DNA of 64,000 bases from Enterocloster lavalensis. GTDB lineage: Bacteria; Bacillota; Clostridia; Lachnospirales; Lachnospiraceae. Numbering within the stretch: the stretch's first letter is position 1; each line of letters starts with the position of its first letter. Shown here piece after piece: positions 34,960 to 44,433 of this stretch. The stretch lies in contig NZ_CABJCG010000006.1 in assembly GCF_902364025.1 (NCBI RefSeq), forward strand, positions 186,001 to 250,000, given 5' to 3'. A program made the position numbers and the translations under genes. The notes under the pieces were generated by a model that had not been told where the DNA came from, ran no database searches, and was given only the letters and a program-made list of their open reading frames with translations.

Positions 34960-35610
34960 ATGGCAAACGAAGCAGAGAACACAAACCTGAAAGCGCAGAT
35001 TCTGCAGGTAGCGGGGCGCATGTTTTTGGAGTACGGCTACAGCGGCACCACCTTTCAGAAGATCGCCGATGAGCTTAACATCACCAAAGGCAGCATCACC
35101 TACCACTTTAAAAACAAATTCCTGATCATGGAGATCTTCATCGACGACTTCTTCAATCAGCTGAAGGCCTATATCGACTCCTATCCGGACGAATACCGCA
35201 ACATCTACTGGCGCTACTGCATCATGTACATTTACGCATACCGCCGGATCATGCGCACGCCCCGGAACATCGAGCTGTTCTACCACAAGGATCAGCAGAC
35301 CCAGTGGCAGACCCACAAGATCAACATGGTGTCCCACATCTACGAGCAGATCGAGCAGGATTTCCACAAATCCTACGACATGGCGGACCTGCAGATGAAG
35401 GCCTACATGGACATGGGCGCCCGCTCCCGTCTGTTTTCCGTCTACCAGGAAAACCCCGTCTCCATGACCCTGGACCAATACTGCTACTACCACATCTACC
35501 TGATCGGCGCCCTCTGCAAACTGGACGAGCAGACCATCCAGGAAAACATCCGCTCCGCCTTCCACTTCGCCGACACCCACGAGCCGGAAACCAACTCGAT
35601 CTTCCAATAA
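34960..35610 (+). CDS. TetR/AcrR-family transcriptional regulator
   Basis: A 216-residue regulator. The N-terminal helix-turn-helix (about 10-55) contains YGYSGTTFQKIADELNITKG, shown here to its end, then SITYHFKNK, the TetR recognition helix. The remaining helices form a ligand-binding domain. It is divergent from the MFS-molybdenum hydroxylase operon, and two matching palindromes between them imply control of both directions. The ATG at 34960 is chosen because GGGGA lies 8 nt upstream. The ligand is unknown, perhaps the hydroxylase substrate. Confidence 0.9.
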   Translation: MANEAENTNLKAQILQVAGRMFLEYGYSGTTFQKIADELNITKGSITYHFKNKFLIMEIFIDDFFNQLKAYIDSYPDEYRNIYWRYCIMYIYAYRRIMRTPRNIELFYHKDQQTQWQTHKINMVSHIYEQIEQDFHKSYDMADLQMKAYMDMGARSRLFSVYQENPVSMTLDQYCYYHIYLIGALCKLDEQTIQENIRSAFHFADTHEPETNSIFQ

Positions 35611-35639
35611 TTTCTGTTCCACAGGCAGCCGCAAAAAAA

Positions 35640-35695
35640 ATGCCGATTCCCATGCAGCAGAGCCTCCGGCTCCTGGAAATCGGCATTTTAATTTT
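35640..35695. terminator. Bidirectional terminator: tetR and the exopolysaccharide operon
   Basis: ATGCCGATT pairs with AATCGGCAT, with an inner GAGCC-TCC-GGCTC stem. TTTAATTTT follows on the plus strand and an eight-base T-run on the minus strand. It ends the 20-gene minus-strand unit that begins at 56632. Confidence 0.8.
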
Positions 35696-35728
35696 GTCAA
35701 ATATATCGTTGCGGCGCAGGCCTGCGTT

Positions 35729-36088
35729 TCAGCGGATCAATCCCATCTGTTCAAATACCCGGCTCCACTGCTCGTCCCCCACTGCTCCGGTAAAATAAAA
35801 ACTGTCTGCAAATCGTCCGCTCCGCTTTCTGTACCTCTCATTTTTTGCGACAAAAACCATTGTCATCCGGGGATGAAGCCGCTTTAGGTGCTCCGCCAGC
35901 TCCAGCGTGGACTCGGACCATACATTGAACACGCCCAGCCGGACCTCATGCCCCATGGCATAATGAATCATGCGGAAATAACTCTTCGTGACCATAATTT
36001 GAGCTTCCACTGTCTCCGGGATCATTCTCATCATTATTTCTACCGACTCCTGATTCATATATGTTCCTGCAAACACACTGATATTCAC
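35729..36088 (-). CDS. Hypothetical protein at the 3' end of the exopolysaccharide operon
   Basis: 119 residues, GTG start at 36088 overlapping the stop of the nucleotidyltransferase gene (GTGA), so it is translationally coupled. The sequence alternates short hydrophobic strands and helices (LGVFNVW, MTMVFVAKN, FADSFYFTG), which faintly resembles a receiver-type alpha/beta fold without the acidic pocket. I do not recognise the family. Being last before the terminator, it may be an accessory or regulatory protein of the polysaccharide system. Confidence 0.7.
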   Translation of the reverse strand: MNISVFAGTYMNQESVEIMMRMIPETVEAQIMVTKSYFRMIHYAMGHEVRLGVFNVWSESTLELAEHLKRLHPRMTMVFVAKNERYRKRSGRFADSFYFTGAVGDEQWSRVFEQMGLIR

Positions 36089-37017
36089 CCGCGCCTCACT
36101 CCCGTCATCCCATCGCCATACATCCCCTCAGCAATCAAACCGCGCAGCGCCTCCGCCACCAGTTCCCGGTCCTGCCTGTAGGTCACTCCGAACCACCGGT
36201 CCCTCGTCTCCAGCACTTTCACCCTGGCGCGCTTCTCCCTGAGAAGCTGATCCACCACAACCGGCAGCAGGAATTCCCGACGCTCCTTTTCCTCCCCGGT
36301 CAGTCCTTCCAAAAATCTGATAAACCGCTCCTCCAGGCAGTCAATAAACTCCGGGTAAGCGCCCCACATATTCATGGACACGTAATCGTCCGGCGACAAC
36401 CGCCGGGCATCGCCGGCTCCGTGAAGGATTTCCCCGCGCTCATTCATCCGGACATCCGGCGTCTCAGCCACCGCCCTCAGAAATCCCTCCGCGTCCACCG
36501 TGCATACGCCCCGGGTCACGCCGCCGTTTTCGCTCAGCGTATTTTTCAGAATGAATCCGGCCATACACATATCGTACGGAACCGGGTACTTATGAGGCGT
36601 CAGAAGATAGGCGTAAATTTTTTCAAAGGCCTGTCTTCCGTAATAATCGTCCGCGTTAATAACCGAAAAGGGCTCTCTCACCACCCCTCTGCAGCACAGA
36701 ACCGCCTGGGCGGTTCCCCATGGTTTTTTTCTCCCCAGAGGAACCTTAAACCCCCTGGGCAGAAAATCCAGAGACTGATATACATATTCCACCGGAACCA
36801 TCCGGCTGATCCGGTCGCCGATCATTTCCCTGAAATCCTGTTCAAGATCACGGCGAATAATGAATACCACCCGGTTAAATCCGGCCTTCAGTGCGTCGCA
36901 GATGGAATAATCCATGATCAGCTCCCCATCAGGCCCAACTTGTTCCAACTGTTTGACTCCCCCTCCGAACCGGCTGCCGATTCCCGCCGCCATAATAATC
37001 AATGTCGCATCGTTCAT
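36085..37017 (-). CDS. Nucleotidyltransferase (sugar-phosphate NTP transferase-like)
   Basis: 310 residues. The N-terminal GT-A type fold has MAAGIGSRFGGGVKQL (about 8-23) for NTP binding and INADDYYG near 117 as metal site. It likely activates a sugar or other building block for the polymer. Its length and divergence from RmlA and GalU leave the substrate open. GGGAGG precedes the ATG at 37017; the frame is open upstream but not conserved in character. Confidence 0.82.
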   Translation of the reverse strand: MNDATLIIMAAGIGSRFGGGVKQLEQVGPDGELIMDYSICDALKAGFNRVVFIIRRDLEQDFREMIGDRISRMVPVEYVYQSLDFLPRGFKVPLGRKKPWGTAQAVLCCRGVVREPFSVINADDYYGRQAFEKIYAYLLTPHKYPVPYDMCMAGFILKNTLSENGGVTRGVCTVDAEGFLRAVAETPDVRMNERGEILHGAGDARRLSPDDYVSMNMWGAYPEFIDCLEERFIRFLEGLTGEEKERREFLLPVVVDQLLREKRARVKVLETRDRWFGVTYRQDRELVAEALRGLIAEGMYGDGMTGVRRG

Positions 37018-37039
37018 AACGCTTTCCTCCCTTTCGTTC

Positions 37040-38053
37040 TCATTGCCGTATCTCCGTTTTAATCCGTCTTTTCCCCACAAGCCACGGGAAATACCGGTTT
37101 ACGCACGCGCTTATGACCAGCAGCGCGGATGTGACAAATACCAGCGAGCACACGGTGCATGCCAGCATGGCCCACTGGCTGCCAAGGACCGTCTGATACA
37201 GGCCCGCCCTGCGGATCCCCCAGTCGAACACGTTCCGCACTCTGTCGTGAAACAGATAAAATATGATCGTATTGGCCCCGATGTAAGCGGCCAGCCTTCC
37301 GCATTCACAGCGGCGGCAGATGAAAATCATGATATAGATTCCCGTAAACACGGTCAGATACCAGTAGATGGCGCCTACGCCGTACTCGTTGATATTGACG
37401 TACAGTCCGTCTCTGTAAAACGCCCGCAGCACGAGCCAGAGGTACAGAAAAGCGGCCGGCGCGAACAGCTCCCATTTTTCCACCCTGATCAGTTCTTTCT
37501 CATGGTTCCGGCAGGCATATCCGCACATCATTATAAACATGGCTACAAATACGATATGGATATACCAGCAGGGCGTTCTCTCCATAAAGTGCCGCACATA
37601 CACAATGCTGGCCTGGCAGCCCACAAACGAGAGCAAAAGCCCGCCCCTCTCCTTCATGCATCTGGTGACCGCGTACAGCGGGATGGAGGCCAAAAAATTT
37701 ACATACAAAAACCACAGCACATCGCCCTCTCCCCGCCGCTGAAACAGCAGCCGCGACAGGTCCGCCGCCAGAAGTCCGGGGCTGTACGCGCCGGAAAGCA
37801 GTGCCCTCACATCCACAAGGTACACCACGGAGAACAACAGAGCCGGCAGCAGGATCGAGCGGACCCTGCGCCTCAGAAAGTCCGGGAAAGGCCTGTCACT
37901 GTTAAACACATAGCCTGACAGAAAAAAGAAAAACGTCAGGAAAACCGGTTTAAACAGGCACCTCAGCAGATCCGGAACATAACTCATATGGGATATCATC
38001 ACAAACAGAATGCAGATACATTTTCCCAAATCCACCCATTTAATACGTTTCAT
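37040..38053 (-). CDS. Acyltransferase family 3 membrane protein
   Basis: 337 residues, about ten hydrophobic helices, with the family opening KRIKWVDLGKCICILFVMISH. Such enzymes O-acetylate or O-succinylate exported sugars. Its place inside the exopolysaccharide operon suggests modification of the repeat unit or polymer. GGAGGGCGG precedes the ATG. Confidence 0.87.
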   Translation of the reverse strand: MKRIKWVDLGKCICILFVMISHMSYVPDLLRCLFKPVFLTFFFFLSGYVFNSDRPFPDFLRRRVRSILLPALLFSVVYLVDVRALLSGAYSPGLLAADLSRLLFQRRGEGDVLWFLYVNFLASIPLYAVTRCMKERGGLLLSFVGCQASIVYVRHFMERTPCWYIHIVFVAMFIMMCGYACRNHEKELIRVEKWELFAPAAFLYLWLVLRAFYRDGLYVNINEYGVGAIYWYLTVFTGIYIMIFICRRCECGRLAAYIGANTIIFYLFHDRVRNVFDWGIRRAGLYQTVLGSQWAMLACTVCSLVFVTSALLVISACVNRYFPWLVGKRRIKTEIRQ

Positions 38054-38072
38054 CTCAGGCCGCCCTCCGCTG

Positions 38073-40763
38073 TTAGTTTCTGTTTTTTGGTGTCAGTACA
38101 ATCAAGCCCTCGTATCTTGCGGGAATATAGATGCGGCCCCTGTCAAGGCAAACCGCGTCGGGATTTCCGTCAATGTAAAAGTTTTCCAGTACCTTGGGGC
38201 GAAGCACATCGGAGATATCCGCAACTGTCACCTGACCGCTGGCCGCGTCCGTCACCACCAGCCGGTTCCCCTCAATGACCGGATAACCTCTGAGAAATAT
38301 ACGGTCGGGCAGACGGACCAATTCGCTGGCCTCTATCCGGGTAAAATCTTCGGAAGGCTCGAGTATCCGATATCCGTTTTCACAGACGGCCAGAATCCGT
38401 CCGTCCTCCAGCATCGCAAAGCTGCCCCTGGAAAAGTAATAGGAGGCGTCCTCGCACAGATGGTACTCGTAGGAGCCCTGGTCTTCTTCGGAGAAATCAA
38501 ATACCGAGATGCCCCCGGCGTGGGATACCAGAAGCGCCGTTTGGTTGTAATAGCCGCTGCATATATTCCGGTAATACATGGCTCCCGTATTGATGTACTC
38601 CCTCAGCACAGGCTGCGCGGGGTCCGATACATCCAACACCACCAGCAGCGTCAGACGGGTGTGCAGCACGGCAAAATTCCCTTTTGGAGATATGCCGATC
38701 TGAAGGCAGGCATTTTCCACGGAGTCCTTGGGTTTGTAGGAGCTGAGCCTGACAATTTCCCGGTCCCGGATTTCATAAATCCCCATCCCGTCTGCTCCCT
38801 CAGCCGTATACAGGTAACCGCCGTTCATCCGGATATCCCGGACAGCGCTCCCGGTGGGACAGAACGCCAGAAGATCCATCTGAGAGCCGTACATCCGGAT
38901 ACCGTCGCTTCCTGCCGTGTATACATATTGCCCGTCCGTGACCGCAGCGTAGGTCTGCCGCGGATTTTTTATAACCCGGGACTCATATCCCTGCGCCGCA
39001 ATCGTCGAATTTTCATAGCAGTATGCGCCGCTTTCCGTTAGCCCGGAAGCGTAATCGGGTTCCGCGTACCGGGCGTAGTGGGCGGCGTACACGTGGGTAT
39101 CCGTCTTGTTTCCCGCCAGATAGAGATAGCCGTCCCCCACTGCAACGCCCGAAACCGGGCTTACCGTCATGGCCTCTTTGTCATAGGGAAACACCGACTC
39201 CGACTCCTCATAGGCCTGATACAGTTCTGTTTCCCTGGGAATCGGGATGGTGACCTGGTCGATTTTCACCGGAGCCTTGGGGTCGCTGACATCAAATACA
39301 TTCAGGCCGTTGAACAGGCTGGAGAAATACGCGATCCCATGGGAAACCTTCACATTCCAGTAATCAAGCCCGATGTAATAGTACCGGCCGTCCGCCCGGA
39401 TCGTGGATTGCCATACCGGCTCCAGGGGATCGGTCAGATCATAGATGCTCACCCCGTTTCCGGTGCCGTATCCCTCGCTGTTGACTGTGGAGTAATCATT
39501 TCTGACGGAATGGAATCCCGTGGAGACGAACAGAGAGCTTCCGTCCGTACACAGGCCGTAAGCATTTCCATCCACCGGAAAATATCCGGCATATACAGGG
39601 GCGTTTACATCCGAGACGTCGAATATCTCAACGCGCTGCGTTCCCCATACCCCCGCGTACAGATAATTCTTGTACACCGTACAGTCGATGCGCTCGCTCA
39701 CCTCATCGGATTTAACCGCGGAACAAAATACCGGAGTTTCAGGGCTGCCGATATCGTATATCTCAATCCCGTAATACCGGCTGGCGATAAACAGATAGGG
39801 ACCGCTGGCAAACAGGCCTGAGGCCAGCTCCAGGGTATCAATCCGGCTCAGCACCCTGGGATTTTGCGGGTCCTGTATATCGATTATGAATACGCCGTTT
39901 TCCCTGGAGGCCGCGGCCAGGGCCTTTCCCTCATGACAGAGCGCCAGTCTGCGCACATTTCCCAGATTTTCCAACACGGATATGATTTTAGGATTGGCGG
40001 GATCGCTGATATCCGAGATGGACAGTCCATTGTTCACGCCGGTGTAAAGATAGGAATTGTCCGTAACCACATCCACCGCCGGACCTGTGCCGATGCCGTT
40101 CTCCCAGCCGATCGAATGAGGCTCCCAATCCCCGCTGAGATTGTAAATCCCTTTTTTCAGTTCATCCGCTGTACTGACGCCATTCACATTGGCCAGGGTC
40201 ACATTTCCGATGTGGATCTTCTCATAGTCGGATTCCACGTTGAAGCGGATCTGTTCGCCTCCGGTCAGGCCGGTCAGCGCCAGGTCATATTCCGTGGGCT
40301 GCACGTTGACGTAACAGACCATTGTCCTGATCAGCGAATCCCGTTCGTCGTAGATATTTACGGAAATTTCCGTACATTTCGTCTCCGCGTAAGCCTCAAA
40401 ATGAAGGTAGAGCGGGTCCTCCGGCTCCAGCTTGGCTTCTTTCCGAATTCTGTAGTAGGCGCTGGCCCTGTTGTTGGTGTAAAAGCTGGCCCTTCTGGCA
40501 TTTTTTTCAAATTCGGCGGGGGAAATGATCACCTCTCCCAGCTCTCCTGCCCTTTGTTCTCCCCGGGAGGTTGCGTACAGGCTGATCGATCCCTCTTCCT
40601 TCCGCTCCTTTCCCCTCTGCACATTCTCCCGATAAACCGCCTCCAGGCTCTCTTTTTTTCGTTGTTCCGCCTTTGTGTACAGCACGCCGGCCGCCGCCAG
40701 GCAGATCACCAGAACAATGTCAAGGACCATAATCCACTTTGAATGTTTGCCGGATCGTCTCAT
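38073..40763 (-). CDS. Large membrane-anchored LVIVD-repeat beta-propeller protein
   Basis: 896 residues. One N-terminal transmembrane anchor (about 11-29) is followed by a predicted extracytoplasmic region. After a beta-sandwich-like stretch (to about 225) come many LVIVD-type repeats, each with a VxIxDISDPxxPxxL pattern: SISDISDPANPKII, FIIDIQDPQNPRVL, EIFDVSDVNAPVY, NVFDVSDPKAPVK and VVLDVSDPAQPVL are clear. Such repeats fold into beta-propellers. Its role in a polysaccharide operon is not established; a surface scaffold, binding or modifying function is possible. It starts two bases after the flippase stop. Confidence 0.8.
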   Translation of the reverse strand: MRRSGKHSKWIMVLDIVLVICLAAAGVLYTKAEQRKKESLEAVYRENVQRGKERKEEGSISLYATSRGEQRAGELGEVIISPAEFEKNARRASFYTNNRASAYYRIRKEAKLEPEDPLYLHFEAYAETKCTEISVNIYDERDSLIRTMVCYVNVQPTEYDLALTGLTGGEQIRFNVESDYEKIHIGNVTLANVNGVSTADELKKGIYNLSGDWEPHSIGWENGIGTGPAVDVVTDNSYLYTGVNNGLSISDISDPANPKIISVLENLGNVRRLALCHEGKALAAASRENGVFIIDIQDPQNPRVLSRIDTLELASGLFASGPYLFIASRYYGIEIYDIGSPETPVFCSAVKSDEVSERIDCTVYKNYLYAGVWGTQRVEIFDVSDVNAPVYAGYFPVDGNAYGLCTDGSSLFVSTGFHSVRNDYSTVNSEGYGTGNGVSIYDLTDPLEPVWQSTIRADGRYYYIGLDYWNVKVSHGIAYFSSLFNGLNVFDVSDPKAPVKIDQVTIPIPRETELYQAYEESESVFPYDKEAMTVSPVSGVAVGDGYLYLAGNKTDTHVYAAHYARYAEPDYASGLTESGAYCYENSTIAAQGYESRVIKNPRQTYAAVTDGQYVYTAGSDGIRMYGSQMDLLAFCPTGSAVRDIRMNGGYLYTAEGADGMGIYEIRDREIVRLSSYKPKDSVENACLQIGISPKGNFAVLHTRLTLLVVLDVSDPAQPVLREYINTGAMYYRNICSGYYNQTALLVSHAGGISVFDFSEEDQGSYEYHLCEDASYYFSRGSFAMLEDGRILAVCENGYRILEPSEDFTRIEASELVRLPDRIFLRGYPVIEGNRLVVTDAASGQVTVADISDVLRPKVLENFYIDGNPDAVCLDRGRIYIPARYEGLIVLTPKNRN

Positions 40764-40765
40764 CT

Positions 40766-42187
40766 TTATTTATCCGCCTTTCTCTTCCTGCGCAGAATAT
40801 TCAACAGCAACACTCTGTTGCGGTACCCGTAAACTGCCGTCAAAAGTGCCGCAAAACCGTATCGGGCGGCGGTGTATGGATACAGGCAGACAAAGCCTCC
40901 CGCGCCGGCGCACACGCCGGCCAGAGACAGATACATAAACCGGTTGTGATACAGCTTGATTTTCATGATCTTTGTGGTTATAAAATAATGAACGGTCATC
41001 AGCGCAAAGTAACTGAAGCAGGTGGTGCATCCTGCCGCTACAAAACCGTACCGCGGGATAAAGATCCAGTTAAGCGCCAGGTTCAGCGCCGCCGCCATGG
41101 CGGTTCCCATGGCAATGTATCCTGTCTTTTTCAGATGAAGCTCGATATGTTCATAATTTGCGAAAACGAATTTGCACACCAGTCCAAGCGCAATGGGAGC
41201 CACCACCCACCTGCCCTCCATGTAATGATTCCCGCCCAGAATCCATATGGCCTCCGGAGCCGCCGCTATGCACATCAGGCCGATATATCCGCCAAAGACC
41301 ACCAGCGGCTTTACATTTTCCCTGATGGCTTTGTATTCTCCCGCGGCAAAGGCATCGTGAAACCACGGAAGCCACGCCTGATTCACGGAATCAAAAAACA
41401 GGCTGATCAAAATCGCAAACTGGTAGGCCAGCGTATAGATTCCCGCCATCGCCGGACCCTTGAACCTGGAAATCATAATTCGGTCCGACTGAGCCAGTAT
41501 GTTCAGGGAAACGCTGTTCAATATGAGCGGAAGGGAGATGGTCAGTCCATACAGAAAATAAGTTCGATTAAAACACAAAAAACGGTTTTTGACAGACCGG
41601 AACCAGAACCCCAGAGACAGCACCGCCATGGGCAGCACCGCGCCGAAAATCCGGCCGTAATACCGGTTTTCCCTCATGCAGCTCAGGGCCATGATGGACA
41701 CCGCCACGGATCCCACCGCGATAAACGCGGTGATCAGAATGTTTTCGCGGTATCGGTACAGGTATTTATACTTTGACTGATACAGCAGAACCGTCGGGGC
41801 GCACATGAGATACGCAATCAACAGAAGGACCATGGGGCGCTCCATACCCATAATAGCGGACACAGGCCCCAGAAACAGAAGCGCCCCGCCTGCAAGTACC
41901 AGACAGTTGACCAGTGCCAAAAGCTGCATCGCCCCTACGTACTCGTCCAGTTTGCCCGGAAAATCGATTTTTGCCCTGCCGATGCTGTATGTGAGATTTA
42001 AAGAGCAGAATACCACCAAAAGCGAATACCACGATGTGAAAATGGAGGCCATACCATAATCCTCCGTGCTCATCATTCTGGTAAATATCGGCGTTGTCAA
42101 AACCAATATGGCCTTGGCTGCTATGTTTGAAACCGTATACCACACTCCCGCTTTAAATGCGTTCTGCTTGTTTCCCTCTGCTGTCAT
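40766..42187 (-). CDS. Polysaccharide flippase (Wzx-like)
   Basis: 473 residues with 12 to 14 transmembrane helices and the MATE/MVF-like Wzx opening AFKAGVWYTVSNIAAKAI followed by TTPIFTRMMS. It should translocate the lipid-linked repeat unit across the membrane. Together with the Wzy-like protein and chain-length regulator it makes this a Wzx/Wzy-type pathway. GAGGGTG precedes the ATG. Confidence 0.9.
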   Translation of the reverse strand: MTAEGNKQNAFKAGVWYTVSNIAAKAILVLTTPIFTRMMSTEDYGMASIFTSWYSLLVVFCSLNLTYSIGRAKIDFPGKLDEYVGAMQLLALVNCLVLAGGALLFLGPVSAIMGMERPMVLLLIAYLMCAPTVLLYQSKYKYLYRYRENILITAFIAVGSVAVSIMALSCMRENRYYGRIFGAVLPMAVLSLGFWFRSVKNRFLCFNRTYFLYGLTISLPLILNSVSLNILAQSDRIMISRFKGPAMAGIYTLAYQFAILISLFFDSVNQAWLPWFHDAFAAGEYKAIRENVKPLVVFGGYIGLMCIAAAPEAIWILGGNHYMEGRWVVAPIALGLVCKFVFANYEHIELHLKKTGYIAMGTAMAAALNLALNWIFIPRYGFVAAGCTTCFSYFALMTVHYFITTKIMKIKLYHNRFMYLSLAGVCAGAGGFVCLYPYTAARYGFAALLTAVYGYRNRVLLLNILRRKRKADK

Positions 42188-42215
42188 TTTACGTTCACCC
42201 TCTTATGCTCCGTTT

Positions 42216-43289
42216 TTATCTGTCGATGTACGCTTTCAGCTTTTCCCAGCTGTCCGCCCGCCGGCTCCCGATCAGGCCGTCGATCCGCCCATAGTCCAAT
42301 TCCGGTCCCATCCCGGCGCCCTCCCGTTCCCCGTTCCGGTCCTCTAACCCCAACCAGAGCGCCAGGGATTCCATTCTGGAAAAATTGGCCCGGTTGTAGT
42401 AAAAGAACGGACGGTGAAAATACAGCGCGAATAAAACCCCGTGAAACGAAGCGGAAAATACACAGTCCGCGTTCATTATCAGGTTGAGAAATTCCCGGAT
42501 ATGCAGCGGCTTTATACTGTGGATTCCGGGGATTGGCCTGCCGTAATTGATATAGTATACGGAAATCCCTCTCTCCCGGGCGTAGCGCGCGGCATCCGAC
42601 AGTATCTTTTCCTGCGGATCGCAGAAGTAGATAACGGCGTAGCGCTCTGAAATGACCCGCCCGTCCCCCGCCATCCGGCTCCAGTGCAGGGGGTCCCAGA
42701 GCATCGTCGGGTCACAAACCACATCCGCCTCCCGGCCCGACGCCTCCCGCACCCATTGGACCAGCGCGGTTTCCCGGACGCCGATGTGCTGAAACGATCC
42801 CAGCAGCGCTCCGATGCGGCAATCCCAGGATTGGGGCCATCGGATTCCCGCGGAGGAGGCAAAGGCGATCTTTTTCTTCCCCGGCTCCACAAAGTCCAAA
42901 AAATATGCCAGATCGTTTCCCGTCACGTTCAGCCCCCAGATGATATCGCTGCCGGCCAGAAAAATATCGTAATCCCGGTTTGCCTGCCCGATGCTCCCGC
43001 GTCCGTACACCCGGCTTACCGCGGCATAGCTGTTGAGGAATTCGGAAAACACACGGCTCTTTTCGCGGAAGCTGCCTCCATAGCGCAAAAAGCGGTATAT
43101 GCTTCTGGGGTCTTTTACCGTCCATCTGAGCAGCTCCCGGTCCTCCACGGCCCGGCAGCGGTAGTCGATGATTTCCACGCCGGAGGCGATCTCCTTTAAC
43201 GCCGTGTACAGGGCGTATGTCTGAAGGGCGGAGCCGAAATTAGTGGTGTGGTGGATCGTGATCAGTCCGATTCTCACATTGCTCTTCAT
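42216..43289 (-). CDS. Polysaccharide pyruvyl transferase family protein
   Basis: 357 residues. It opens KSNVRIGLITIHHTTNFGS and has the family features LAGSDIIWGLN, a conserved C-terminal SFHGVLFALYF and two Rossmann-like halves. It probably adds a pyruvate ketal to a sugar residue, giving negative charge. It overlaps the upstream wzy gene by 50 bp. The ATG at 43289 is preferred over 43316 because AAAGGA precedes it. Confidence 0.88.
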   Translation of the reverse strand: MKSNVRIGLITIHHTTNFGSALQTYALYTALKEIASGVEIIDYRCRAVEDRELLRWTVKDPRSIYRFLRYGGSFREKSRVFSEFLNSYAAVSRVYGRGSIGQANRDYDIFLAGSDIIWGLNVTGNDLAYFLDFVEPGKKKIAFASSAGIRWPQSWDCRIGALLGSFQHIGVRETALVQWVREASGREADVVCDPTMLWDPLHWSRMAGDGRVISERYAVIYFCDPQEKILSDAARYARERGISVYYINYGRPIPGIHSIKPLHIREFLNLIMNADCVFSASFHGVLFALYFHRPFFYYNRANFSRMESLALWLGLEDRNGEREGAGMGPELDYGRIDGLIGSRRADSWEKLKAYIDR

Positions 43290-44418
43290 CTGTTTGTGTT
43301 CCTTTCCCGGCTGCAATCAGCACGATCATAAAATAAAAATAATTATACAGGGTCAACACCTCTGTGATCATTGCCGTAAACATACTGCACAGGGCAGCCA
43401 GAAGCAGGATGTCCTCCATCCGGTTCCGACGAATGCGCAGGCACTTTACCGCCGCCGCGATCATGATAAGAAACAGCGCCAAACCGGTCAGACCGCCCTC
43501 GGTCAAAAACTGCAACAGGTTGTTGTGCACCATGGCTGTGCCCGTGCTGTACTCTCCCCTGGAAACCCAGAGCATCTTAACGCCATATCCAAACAGCGGC
43601 CGCTGCAAAAATCCGTTGACCGCGTTGTTCCAAATCAGCGTTCGTCCGGTCAGCGTCATGGACTCCCCGAACAAACCCGTGATGATAAAACGGAGCATCT
43701 CAAACTTCTGCAGCGTAAAAAACAGAATGTTGTACACTGCAAACGCCATGAGATAAACCACAGGCCGGATCTTTTCCATGATCCGGATGCGAAACAGACA
43801 GACCAGCACGGGAAACAGCAAAATCGCCATCATTGCCGTGGACACCGACTCTTTGACGATCAGATACAGATTCAGGAAAAAAATAAGGGCGAACGCGGCG
43901 ATATACCAGGGCCTGCGTGTGCGCCGGTACCGGACATAGGCGCCGTATGCGGATAAAAAAATCATGGGCACACTGATGCTGGTCAGGTTGGTCCTCTGCC
44001 CAAACAGGTAGGTCTCAAAAAAACGGCCGCAGCCCATCAATACATTCGCCGCAGAGAACAGGACAAACAGAATCAATATGGAGTCGTACACAATAAAGTC
44101 GTTTCGCCGGACCCATAGATCCACCAATACCATGGCGAAAAAAACGCCGATGGTATTTCTCAGCAGCGTCAACGTCAGGCTTCCGTAGTAGATGGTTATG
44201 AAAAACAGATAGGCCTGCAGCAAAAGCGCCAGCTTTATGACGGTGTCCGGGCGGTATTTGACCCGGATTGCAAGGTAAAAAATCACGGCGGTGGAACAGG
44301 CGAACATCATATCCATCAACAGGTCCGTTGCCGCGTATTCTCCCATTCCGGGAAGCTTGATAAAGGGCAGCAGCAGAATCATAAATACCGGCCTGTTTTT
44401 CAGCACATTTATTTTCAT
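43240..44418 (-). CDS. O-antigen polymerase/ligase-like protein (Wzy)
   Basis: 392 residues, about ten to twelve transmembrane helices, with a large periplasm-side-type loop that contains GRTLIWNNAVNGFLQRPLFG, the signature region of Wzy/WaaL proteins. It should polymerise repeat units outside the membrane. The second ATG (44418) is chosen because GAGGAG lies six bases upstream. Confidence 0.87.
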   Translation of the reverse strand: MKINVLKNRPVFMILLLPFIKLPGMGEYAATDLLMDMMFACSTAVIFYLAIRVKYRPDTVIKLALLLQAYLFFITIYYGSLTLTLLRNTIGVFFAMVLVDLWVRRNDFIVYDSILILFVLFSAANVLMGCGRFFETYLFGQRTNLTSISVPMIFLSAYGAYVRYRRTRRPWYIAAFALIFFLNLYLIVKESVSTAMMAILLFPVLVCLFRIRIMEKIRPVVYLMAFAVYNILFFTLQKFEMLRFIITGLFGESMTLTGRTLIWNNAVNGFLQRPLFGYGVKMLWVSRGEYSTGTAMVHNNLLQFLTEGGLTGLALFLIMIAAAVKCLRIRRNRMEDILLLAALCSMFTAMITEVLTLYNYFYFMIVLIAAGKGTQTDEEQCENRTDHDPPHH

Positions 44419-44433
44419 TCCCATCTCCTCTGC

